From the NCBI GenBank assembly GCA_035997675.1, contig DASYIJ010000242.1, positions 1-6,893 of the forward strand: a stretch of 6,893 nt of DNA, given 5' to 3'. Position numbers and translations under genes: made by a program. Within the stretch, counting starts at the first letter, position 1; each line of letters begins with the position of its first letter. Origin of the DNA: JALYZC01 sp035997675. GTDB lineage: Bacteria; Actinomycetota; Thermoleophilia; Solirubrobacterales; Solirubrobacteraceae. Below are positions 1-4,971 of this stretch, piece by piece. A model generated the notes under the pieces. That model was not told the DNA's origin. It saw only the letters and a list, made by a program, of their open reading frames with translations, and did no database searches.

Positions 1-1
1 G

Positions 2-739
2 GACACCGGCGAGCGGGTCCTGGTCTCCGACTCGGTCGCGTGCGAGCGGTGCGCGCCTTGCCGTGCCGGCCGGCCGCAGATCTGCCGGGCGCCGCGCTGG
101 GTGCTCGGAGCCTTCGCCGAGCGCATCGCCGCCCCGGAGGCAGCCCTGCACGCGATCGCGGAGGACCTCGAGCCGGCCGGCGCGGCGATGGCCGAGCCGC
201 TCGCGGCCGCGGTGCACGCCGTGGCACGCGGCGGCGAGGCGCGCGACGCCGGCGTGCTCGGCGGCGGGCCGATGGGCCTCATGCTGGCGCGGTTGCTCGT
301 CCTCGCCGGACGCGACGTGACGGTCGCCGACCATCACCCGGAGCGCCGCGCACAGGCCGAGGCGCTCGGCGCCCGCGCCGTCGAGTCGCTGGAGAGCCAC
401 GAGCTGGTGTTCGAGGCGGTCGGCCGCCCGGAGGCGTGGCGCACCGCCGTTCAGACCGCGGCGCCGGGGGCCACCGTCGTGCTCGTGGGCGGTTGCCAGG
501 CGGGCACCGAGGCCGCCCTCCCCACCGACCCGCTGCACTACGACGAGCTCGACGTGCGCGGCAGCTTCCATCACAGCCCGGCCGAGGTCGACGAGGCTCT
601 CGCCCTGCTCGCCGCCGGCGACGTGGACTGGCGCGACTTCGCCGGGCCCGTGATCGGGCTCGACGGACTCGCGAGCGCGCTGGCCGGGCCTACGGAAGGG
701 CCGGCCCGCAAGATCGTGGTCGAGCCCGCGCGGGCCTGA
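2..739 (+). CDS. Zinc-dependent medium-chain alcohol dehydrogenase (partial, 5' end missing)
   Basis: This is the C-terminal 245 residues of a medium-chain dehydrogenase/reductase, open from the window edge to a TGA at 737-739. What is seen: a four-cysteine structural-zinc lobe at partial residues 14, 17, 20 and 28 (C-x2-C-x2-C-x7-C); the family segment G-A-F-A-E-R; the AEPLAAAVHAV helix; a Rossmann glycine turn (VLGGGPMGLML) with an acidic residue ending the next strand (VADHHPERR), which favours NAD+ over NADP+; and a C-terminal KIVVEP strand. The roughly 60-90 N-terminal residues that carry the catalytic-zinc Cys and the GHE motif lie outside the window. The link between the Cys lobe and GAFAE is shorter than usual. 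It probably oxidises a secondary alcohol or polyol (threonine, sorbitol or glucose dehydrogenase group), but the substrate cannot be told. The family is confident, the substrate unknown. Confidence 0.9.
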   Translation, partial: DTGERVLVSDSVACERCAPCRAGRPQICRAPRWVLGAFAERIAAPEAALHAIAEDLEPAGAAMAEPLAAAVHAVARGGEARDAGVLGGGPMGLMLARLLVLAGRDVTVADHHPERRAQAEALGARAVESLESHELVFEAVGRPEAWRTAVQTAAPGATVVLVGGCQAGTEAALPTDPLHYDELDVRGSFHHSPAEVDEALALLAAGDVDWRDFAGPVIGLDGLASALAGPTEGPARKIVVEPARA

Positions 740-764
740 CGGCGCGCCCCTCACACGACTCTTA

Positions 765-791
765 CCTACACAGCGCTTAGGTGCTTCATAG
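765..791 (+). promoter_or_regulatory. Three 11-bp-phased CNTA(C/G) motifs, possible OmpR-type response-regulator site
   Basis: In the 110-bp gap between the dehydrogenase and the exported protein, CCTAC (765-769), CTTAG (776-780) and CATAG (787-791) start exactly 11 bp apart. The segment is AT-richer than its surroundings. Direct repeats with helical-turn spacing are how OmpR/PhoB-family regulators bind DNA. ACCTA (764-768) and TAGGT (778-782) also form a small inverted repeat. No convincing -10 box was found, so the transcription start is not assigned. The regulator assignment is inference. Confidence 0.45.
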
Positions 792-837
792 GGACCCCTT
801 CGGCGCGGGCCGGACCCTCCCGTCAGTCCCAACCACC

Positions 838-845
838 AAGGAGGG
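838..845 (+). promoter_or_regulatory. Strong Shine-Dalgarno (AAGGAGGG) of the exported protein gene
   Basis: AAGGAGGG ends 4 nt before ATG 850 and 7 nt before ATG 853. Both Met codons are usable, and they differ by a single Met in the signal peptide. It is the clearest ribosome-binding site in the window and rules out the upstream in-frame GTG at 781. Confidence 0.8.
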
Positions 846-849
846 CCAG

Positions 850-1347
850 ATGATGCAGACCAGGTCCATGAAAACCGTCGGCGTGGCGGCACTCTGCGTC
901 GCGCTGGGCGCCGCCGGGGGCATCGCCTCGGGCGGCGCGGCGACGACAAAGTCCAAGAAGTCCAATTCCAGCCGCGCCGGACGGCCCGGCGGCCCGCCCG
1001 GCGGGCGCGCCGTCCACGAGGACGCTGTCGTGCTCAACAAGGCCGGCACGGCCTTCATCACGGCCACCGAGGACAGCGGGACCGTGGTCTCGGTCGCGGG
1101 CGATCAGCTCACGATCAAGGAGGGCACCGCGTCGGTGACCTACAAGTCGCCGACCCTGACGATCCCGAGCGGCGCCACCATCAAGCGCAACGGCGCGACC
1201 GCGCAGCTCAGCGATCTCAAGGCAGGTGACCACGTGCGCGTCAGCCAGTCCTCCGACGGCACGACGGTGCTCGCCAACGACGGAACGCATCGTCCGCGGG
1301 GCCCCGGCAACGGGCCGCCGGGCGGCGGCTACCCGCCGCAGCAGTAG
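850..1347 (+). CDS. Small exported protein with DUF5666-like domain and Gly/Pro-rich flanks
   Basis: A predicted secreted protein of 165 residues. Residues 1-8 are basic (R5, K8) and 9-30 form an Ala/Gly/Leu hydrophobic core ending in small residues, as in a Sec signal peptide. A Lys/Ser/Arg stretch (34-45) and a Gly/Pro segment (45-52, RPGGPPGG) follow. Residues about 58-143 look like an all-beta domain: GTVVSVAGDQLTI, then IPSGATIKRNG, then LSDLKAGDHVRV. The 'xxLKxGDxVxV' pattern is typical of DUF5666/OB-like secreted domains. The tail (147-165) is again Gly/Pro-rich. Function is unknown; related domains occur in envelope or stress-responsive exported proteins. The gene stands alone, with an 11-bp-phased repeat upstream that may bind a two-component regulator and a strong hairpin after its stop. 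C16 does not sit in a proper lipobox, so a lipoprotein is unlikely. Confidence 0.8.
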   Translation: MMQTRSMKTVGVAALCVALGAAGGIASGGAATTKSKKSNSSRAGRPGGPPGGRAVHEDAVVLNKAGTAFITATEDSGTVVSVAGDQLTIKEGTASVTYKSPTLTIPSGATIKRNGATAQLSDLKAGDHVRVSQSSDGTTVLANDGTHRPRGPGNGPPGGGYPPQQ

Positions 1348-1411
1348 CGCAACGAGGGTCCCCCGCCCCCGCGCGCCCCGGCGGATGTTCGCCGGGGCGC
1401 GCCCGTTGCGC
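1347..1411. terminator. Two-part GC-rich hairpin, probable bidirectional terminator
   Basis: A perfect 13-bp stem (GCGCGCCCCGGCG at 1371-1383 with its complement at 1390-1402) closes a 6-nt loop, GATGTT. Outside it a second perfect 8-bp stem pairs GCGCAACG (1347-1354) with CGTTGCGC (1404-1411), leaving a 16-nt bulge on the left arm. The structure fills the whole gap between two converging genes and starts at the last base of the upstream stop codon. There is no U-tract, which is common for terminators of GC-rich actinobacteria, so intrinsic termination is inferred from strength and position. Confidence 0.75.
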
Positions 1412-1672
1412 CTAGGCCGAGTCGCGGCCGCCCGCCGCACGCCACTCGAGGTGCTCGAGTATGCGCCGGGAATCGCAGATCGGCGCGCCGCCGATCACGA
1501 GCACCGGTACGTGGCGCTGGCCGGTCAGCGCATCGATCTCGCCGCGGTCGCCCTGACGGAACGGGACGCGCACCTGTTCGTGCTCGACCTCCGCCTTCCG
1601 CAGAGCGCGGGCCACCGTGCCGCACGGACACAGCCAGTCGGTCGGGGTGATGCAGCGATACAGCGTCGCCAT
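1412..1672 (-). CDS. Glutaredoxin / GST N-terminal-like small redox protein, CPCG motif
   Basis: An 86-residue protein with a thioredoxin-like GST-N/glutaredoxin fold. Seen in order: beta strand ATLYRC, active-site loop LCPCG (C15, P16, C17), helix VARALRKAEVE, strand EQVRVPF, the region DALTGQRHVPVLVI with the cis-Pro 'VPVL' signature, then ICDSRRILEHLE, the usual glutathione-contact (D/E)-S motif and helix. Length matches a single-domain glutaredoxin. The loop is odd: classical dithiol glutaredoxins have C-P-x-C, whereas here the second Cys is one position earlier and Gly takes its place. The protein may be monothiol or use a C-x-C pair. ATG 1672 is chosen because GGAG lies 7 nt upstream, inside the end of the previous gene, and only 2 nt separate it from that gene's stop. 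It is the last gene of a three-gene operon. The redox partner is unknown; many actinobacteria use mycothiol instead of glutathione. Confidence 0.8.
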   Translation of the reverse strand: MATLYRCITPTDWLCPCGTVARALRKAEVEHEQVRVPFRQGDRGEIDALTGQRHVPVLVIGGAPICDSRRILEHLEWRAAGGRDSA

Positions 1673-1674
1673 CG

Positions 1675-2199
1675 TCAGTCTCCGCGTCGCGGGGCGCGGG
1701 CGGGTTCGCGCTCGGCAGCAAGGATGACGCGGTAGGCGCCGAGGAGCGCCAGCACCGAGACGACCTCCGGCGCGTTGGCGGCGACCGGGGCGACGACCAG
1801 CTCGCCGCGGCGGCTGCCCACCACCCGCGGGTGGAAGCGCATGAGCTCGATGTCGGGGTCCGCCACGAGCGCCGACCAGTCCTCCGCCTCCCGCGACGCA
1901 CCCCACCGCAGCGTGCGCCCGTCCCGCAGCGTGAGCACCTCGGTGGCCGTGTCGAGGAGCGCGGCCGGCTGGCGCTCGCCGTCGACCTTGGCGGTGAAGC
2001 GCGGGTACGGGTGACCGGCCTCGCGGAACGTCCACCAGCCGTCGGCCGCCTCCCCGACCATCACCCGGCTCACGCGGCCGCGGCGGTGAAGGCGCCCGAG
2101 CAGCCGGCGCCCGCCGCGCAGCTCGTAGGCCGGCTCCGCGAGCTCGGGCCGCATGATCGCGATCGCGCGGCCCGTGACCGTGCCGAGCTCGGCGATCAC
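1675..2199 (-). CDS. Conserved-looking hypothetical protein, 174 aa, GTG start coupled to SDR stop
   Basis: I do not recognise this family with confidence. The GTG at 2199-2197 overlaps the TGA of the upstream epimerase gene (GTGA), a standard translational-coupling arrangement, and upstream GGGTGG is a weak ribosome-binding site. The product is soluble, with no signal peptide. It alternates short beta-like stretches with turns: AYELRGGRRLLGRLHRRG, VMVGEAADGWWTFREAG, RFTAKVDG, TEVLTLRDGRTLRWG, DIELMRFHPRVVG, RRGELVVAPVA. It then ends in one hydrophobic helix (about 145-162, VVSVLALLGAYRVILAAE) and a basic tail. A 'beta barrel around a C-terminal hydrophobic helix' pattern with 'Y.L..G..LGRL' and 'W.F' motifs vaguely recalls LURP-one/tubby-like domains, but that is weak inference. 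Its position between an epimerase and a glutaredoxin-like gene gives no clear role. Confidence 0.75.
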   Translation of the reverse strand: MIAELGTVTGRAIAIMRPELAEPAYELRGGRRLLGRLHRRGRVSRVMVGEAADGWWTFREAGHPYPRFTAKVDGERQPAALLDTATEVLTLRDGRTLRWGASREAEDWSALVADPDIELMRFHPRVVGSRRGELVVAPVAANAPEVVSVLALLGAYRVILAAEREPARAPRRGD

Positions 2200-3260
2200 G
2201 GGGCCACCCGCTCGACGATCCCGCCCGCCTGGCGCGCGGCGAAGCCGGCGACGCGGAGCGGAAGCGGCTGGCGCGCGCCCGGGTCGGCGAGGCGCGCGCC
2301 CTCGCGCTCGCGGTACCAGTTGACCGTCGCCTCGATCGTGTCCTCGTGATGCCCGGGCGCCCAGCCGAGCTCGCGCTTGGCCTTGGTGCTCCGGTAGGTC
2401 CACCACAGCGCGCTCGCCCGCACCTCGGTCGCGGTGATCGGCGCTCGCCCCGGCAGCTGCTCGGCCGCGCGGGCCATGGCGAGCGCGGCGTGGAGCGGCA
2501 GCTTGAGCGCCGGCGGCTCGACACCGGACACACGGCCGAGGTCGGCGAACAGGCGGGCGAGCGTGTAGTTGCGGTTGCCCAGGATGTAGCGCTCGCCCGG
2601 CACCCCGAGAGCGTCCGCCGCCAGGTGCCCGGCGGCGACGTCCTCGACGTCGATGATGTTGATCCCGCCGTCCACGTAGGCGGGCAGGCGTCGCATGAGG
2701 AAGCGCCGCACGATGTCGGTGGACGACCGGTACAGGTCGCCGCGCCCGAACACGTGCGCGGGATTGACGATCACCACCGGCAGACCGCGCGCCGCGAGCC
2801 GCAGCGCCTCGACCTCCGCCTCGTGCTTCGCGTTGACGTACGGAATGCCGTAGCCGCCGGCGGCGAATACGGCCGTCTCATCGGCGGTCGACCCCGGCTC
2901 GGCGGGCCCCACCGCGGCCACGGAGGACGTGTAAACGACCCGTTCGACGCCGGCGCGCAGGCACTCCTCGAGCACGGTGCGAGTGCCCTCCACGTTGACC
3001 CGGTACAGCCTCGCCGTCGGCGCGCGCAGCGATGTGAAGCCGGCGATGTGGAACACGCGGTCGACGCCCTTGAGCGCCCTCCGCAGCGCGCGGCGATCGT
3101 GGACGTCGGCGCGCACGCTCTCGAAGTCCAGCCCATCCAGGTTGTCGGTCTTCGAGGCCTCGCGCAGCGTCAGGCGCAGGTCGTCGCCGCGCTCGAGCAG
3201 CGCGCGAGCGACATGCGATCCGATCAGGCCGGTGCCCCCGGTGAGCAGCGTCTTGGCCAC
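2196..3260 (-). CDS. NAD-dependent epimerase/dehydratase, extended SDR (HpnA / dihydroflavonol-reductase type)
   Basis: A 354-residue extended short-chain dehydrogenase. Seen: the nucleotide-binding turn TGGTGLIG (G8, G11, G14); R33 after the second strand; ADVHD near 51-55; VFHIAGFTS (69-77); RVNVEGT (87-93); VVYTSSVAAVG with the catalytic Ser (112/113); YVNAK with catalytic Y141 and K145; NPAHVFGRGD (166-175); and the C-terminal half with AYVDGGINIIDVEDVAAGHLAA and GERYILGNRNYTL. The last block closely resembles hopanoid-associated sugar epimerase HpnA and its flavonol-reductase-like relatives. Length is normal (about 330-350). No hopanoid genes are nearby, so the substrate, a nucleotide sugar or a ketone, is open. 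GTG 3260 is chosen because the glycine motif begins at residue 8. There is no Shine-Dalgarno, but TACACT lies 6 nt upstream, suggesting a leaderless mRNA. It leads a three-gene operon and diverges from the DegV gene. Confidence 0.9.
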   Translation of the reverse strand: MAKTLLTGGTGLIGSHVARALLERGDDLRLTLREASKTDNLDGLDFESVRADVHDRRALRRALKGVDRVFHIAGFTSLRAPTARLYRVNVEGTRTVLEECLRAGVERVVYTSSVAAVGPAEPGSTADETAVFAAGGYGIPYVNAKHEAEVEALRLAARGLPVVIVNPAHVFGRGDLYRSSTDIVRRFLMRRLPAYVDGGINIIDVEDVAAGHLAADALGVPGERYILGNRNYTLARLFADLGRVSGVEPPALKLPLHAALAMARAAEQLPGRAPITATEVRASALWWTYRSTKAKRELGWAPGHHEDTIEATVNWYREREGARLADPGARQPLPLRVAGFAARQAGGIVERVAP

Positions 3261-3266
3261 GGCGTG

Positions 3267-3272
3267 AGTGTA
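3267..3272 (-). promoter_or_regulatory. -10-like box TACACT for the epimerase operon (leaderless)
   Basis: On the minus strand TACACT is followed by 6 nt (cacgcc) and then the GTG start. An actinobacterial TANNNT -10 box places +1 about 7 nt downstream, which is the G of the start codon. No Shine-Dalgarno and no clear -35 box are present. Leaderless initiation is inferred. Confidence 0.5.
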
Positions 3273-3276
3273 CGAG

Positions 3277-3294
3277 CCGGCCCGAGGCGGCCGG
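3277..3294. promoter_or_regulatory. CCGGCC-N6-GGCCGG dyad between divergent promoters
   Basis: A perfect 6-bp inverted repeat (CCGGCC 3277-3282, GGCCGG 3289-3294) with a 6-bp spacer lies in the 81-bp divergent intergenic region, directly upstream of the TACACT box. It could be an operator. GC-only dyads of this size are common by chance in such DNA, so support is weak. Confidence 0.2.
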
Positions 3295-3326
3295 ATCACG
3301 CGCGAGCGCGCCCGGGACCGTTGCAC

Positions 3327-3332
3327 TAGGGT
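3327..3332 (+). promoter_or_regulatory. -10-like box TAGGGT for the DegV gene (possibly leaderless)
   Basis: TAGGGT fits TANNNT and ends 9 nt before ATG 3342, so transcription would begin at or within a few bases of the start codon. The competing reading is that AGGGTG (3328-3333), 8 nt from the ATG, is a weak Shine-Dalgarno and the promoter lies further upstream. No -35 match was seen. Confidence 0.4.
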
Positions 3333-3341
3333 GCCCGCCGC

Positions 3342-4208
3342 ATGCGCCCGGTCGCCCTCGTCGCCGACACCACGCACTACCTGCCGCGGGACCTCGTGGC
3401 CGCCAACGCGATCCACGAGGTCTCGCTGTATGTCCACTGGCAAGGGCGGCAGGACCGCGAGGCCGACCTTCCCAACTTCGACGAGTACTACGACTACCTG
3501 CGCTCGACGCCCGAGCTGCCGACCACGTCCCAGCCGTCGGTCGGCGACTTCCTGGAGGTCTACGAGCCGCTCGTGGCGGAGGGCAGGGACATCGTCTCGA
3601 TCCACATCGCCGACGGGATGTCGGGCACCTACGAGAGCGCTCGTCAGGCCAAGACGGCGCTCGAGGAGAAGACCGGCGAGGAGAACGTCACCGTGATCGA
3701 CTCGGCGACCGCCTGCGGCGGTCTCGGCCTGATGGTGCTCGCGGCCGCCGCGGTTGCGCGCGCCGGGGGCGACCGCGAGGCCGTCGAGGCGCGAGCCCGA
3801 GAGGCCCGCGAGGGCCTCAAGGTCTGGTTCGCCATCGACACGATGGAGTTCCTGCGCCGCGGCGGGCGCGTGGGAGCGGCGCGTGCGTGGCTGGGCTCGA
3901 CGCTGAAGATCAAGCCGATCCTGACCGTCGAGTCCGAGATCACGCCCGTCGAGCGCGTGCGCACCTCACGCCGCGCGTTCGAGCGGATGGTCGACTACCT
4001 GCGCAGCCGCTACGACGACGGTGCCGACGGCTGGGTGGTCCAGCACATCCAGGCGCGAGAGCAGGCGGACGAGCTGGCCGCCCGGGGGCGGGAGATCTTC
4101 GGCTCCGACCCGCTCTTCATCGGCGAGGTCGGCCCGGTGATCGGCACCCACGTCGGTCCCGGCCTGCTCGGGGTGGGCGGCGTCGCGAGCCGGCTGCTCG
4201 CGCCTTAG
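3342..4208 (+). CDS. DegV/FakB-family fatty-acid-binding protein
   Basis: A 288-residue DegV-domain protein of normal family length. DegV proteins hold one fatty acid in a buried pocket and, as FakB, present it to the kinase FakA to make acyl-phosphate for membrane lipid synthesis. Seen: the N-terminal strand VALVADTTHYLP (4-14); PTTSQPSVGDF (60-70), the family T-S-Q-P signature; IHIADGMSGTYESARQA (87-103) with the S94-G95-T96 carboxylate-binding turn; VIDSATACGGLG (118-129); DTMEFLRRGGRVG (166-178); LKIKPIL (188-194); and GEVGPVIGTHVGPGLLG (261-277), whose His270 matches the conserved lipid-head-group His. All hallmark motifs are intact. No fakA (DAK2-domain) gene is in the window, although one is often adjacent. 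The Rossmann-like N-domain pairs with the C-terminal ligand lid. The mRNA may be leaderless. It converges on the membrane-protein module to the right. Confidence 0.95.
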   Translation: MRPVALVADTTHYLPRDLVAANAIHEVSLYVHWQGRQDREADLPNFDEYYDYLRSTPELPTTSQPSVGDFLEVYEPLVAEGRDIVSIHIADGMSGTYESARQAKTALEEKTGEENVTVIDSATACGGLGLMVLAAAAVARAGGDREAVEARAREAREGLKVWFAIDTMEFLRRGGRVGAARAWLGSTLKIKPILTVESEITPVERVRTSRRAFERMVDYLRSRYDDGADGWVVQHIQAREQADELAARGREIFGSDPLFIGEVGPVIGTHVGPGLLGVGGVASRLLAP

Positions 4209-4264
4209 CCTGCGCCCGCCACCCCTGAATCCGAGGAGCGCTTCGAGACGTCCGCCGCGAGTAC

Positions 4265-4286
4265 GCGCCGCCGCTAGGCGCGGCGC
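4265..4286. terminator. Possible hairpin terminator between converging genes
   Basis: GCGCCGC (4265-4271) pairs with GCGGCGC (4280-4286) around an 8-nt loop that contains the TAG stop codon of the DUF3618-like gene. The 7-bp GC stem lies at the end of the 65-bp gap after the DegV gene and could help stop transcripts from either side. There is no U-tract and part of it is coding, so this is tentative. Confidence 0.3.
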
Positions 4287-4504
4287 CGACGACGGCGCAG
4301 GGTGCCGAACGCCGCCAGGCCGCCGCCGAGCACGAAGCCGGCGACCGCCGCGCCCGTCAGCACCTGCGTGCGGTGGCGTGAGACGAACCCCCGCCAGTCG
4401 GTGACGCGCTCGATCTCGCCCCGCAGCCGGCCGACCGACGTCGCGAGCTGGGCGCGGTTGTCCTCTATCGAGGCACGGATCTCCTCGGGCGTGCGCGTGG
4501 CCAT
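4274..4504 (-). CDS. DUF3618-like small membrane protein (76 aa)
   Basis: The N-terminal half is a charged amphipathic helix, TPEEIRASIEDNRAQLATSVGRL (5-27). It matches the DUF3618 pattern in which R-x-P-E-x-I-x-x-x-I-x-x-x-R-x-x-L precedes a membrane segment. After a linker (WRGFVSRHR) there is one hydrophobic helix at about 47-68 and a strongly basic C-terminus of six arginines, which by the positive-inside rule should stay in the cytoplasm. The overall plan resembles E. coli YqjD/ElaB (DUF883) proteins, whose N-terminal part contacts ribosomes, but no such function can be claimed here. ATG 4504-4502 shares one base with the TGA of the upstream gene (TGATG), so it is translationally coupled. 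It is the last gene of the module. Confidence 0.75.
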   Translation of the reverse strand: MATRTPEEIRASIEDNRAQLATSVGRLRGEIERVTDWRGFVSRHRTQVLTGAAVAGFVLGGGLAAFGTLRRRRRRA

Positions 4505-4971
4505 CAGACCTCGCCTCCGCCCACCGGAGGCTGCGGCTGCGGCACGCGGGGCTCGCCGCTGACCGACTCCTCCACCGTCTCGCGGATGCGCTTGGCCTCG
4601 TCGATCGCCAGGTCCGGCGTCGGCGGCGAGCCGGAGCGGAACAGCTTGGCGGCCAGCCAGCCGGCGAGACCGCCGAGCACGAACAGGACGCCGGCGACGA
4701 CGAAGAAGCCCCAGAAGAACTCGCCCGGGCCGAACAGCTCGAACCAGGCCAGCCACGCCGCTCCGTGGAGCACGAACAGGAGCGCGGTGCCGATGAAGAT
4801 GCCGGCCGCGGTGCCGATGACGACGCCCCGGATCAGCTTGTTGACCTTCTCCTGGACCTCGGCCTTGGCCAGCTCGATCTCCTCGCGGATGATGGTCGTC
4901 GAGCGCTCCGAGATCTCCTGTACCGCGGCGGCGATGCTCTCGCCCTGGGGCTGTCCGTTATCGGCGGCCAA
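4504..4971 (-). CDS. Phage_holin_3_6 (YqjE-like) two-helix membrane protein, TTG start
   Basis: A 155-residue integral membrane protein. Residues 11-46 form an amphipathic helix rich in Glu and Lys (IREEIELAKAEVQEKVNKL). Two membrane segments follow at about 48-68 and 85-108, joined by a short aromatic loop (WLAWFELFGPGEFFWG). The cytoplasmic tail (115-155) has a DEAKRIRETVEE helix and a Pro/Gly-rich end. This order is that of PF07332 (Phage_holin_3_6, 'actinobacteriophage holin superfamily III'), which includes chromosomal YqjE-like proteins. Nothing phage-like surrounds it, so a lytic role is unlikely. An in-frame TGA lies only two codons upstream of TTG 4971 and no ATG or GTG occurs early, so TTG is the forced start. 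It lies 14 nt inside the preceding gene with no good Shine-Dalgarno, implying dependence on re-initiating ribosomes. Confidence 0.8.
   Translation of the reverse strand: MAADNGQPQGESIAAAVQEISERSTTIIREEIELAKAEVQEKVNKLIRGVVIGTAAGIFIGTALLFVLHGAAWLAWFELFGPGEFFWGFFVVAGVLFVLGGLAGWLAAKLFRSGSPPTPDLAIDEAKRIRETVEESVSGEPRVPQPQPPVGGGEV

Noticed and set aside
40..780. Arg-rich 246-codon frame over the dehydrogenase
   Set aside because: It is an out-of-frame reading of the alcohol dehydrogenase; the zinc lobe and Rossmann motif are in the other frame.
850..1347. Lipoprotein reading of the exported protein (C16)
   Set aside because: Residues before C16 (A-A-L) do not form a lipobox and the hydrophobic core continues beyond it; a Sec signal peptide fits better.
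2346..3329. Plus-strand open frame of 327 codons opposite the epimerase gene
   Set aside because: Antisense shadow. The minus strand carries a complete extended-SDR motif set, while the plus frame has low-complexity composition and no recognisable domain.
2196..3605. Long 5' extension of the epimerase to 3605
   Set aside because: The extension would run through the DegV gene on the other strand and place the glycine motif far inside the protein; GTG 3260 gives the normal N-terminus.
4504..4971. Phage holin annotation as a sign of a prophage
   Set aside because: The Phage_holin_3_6 family is widespread on chromosomes as YqjE-like proteins. No endolysin, structural gene, integrase or attachment site is in the window.
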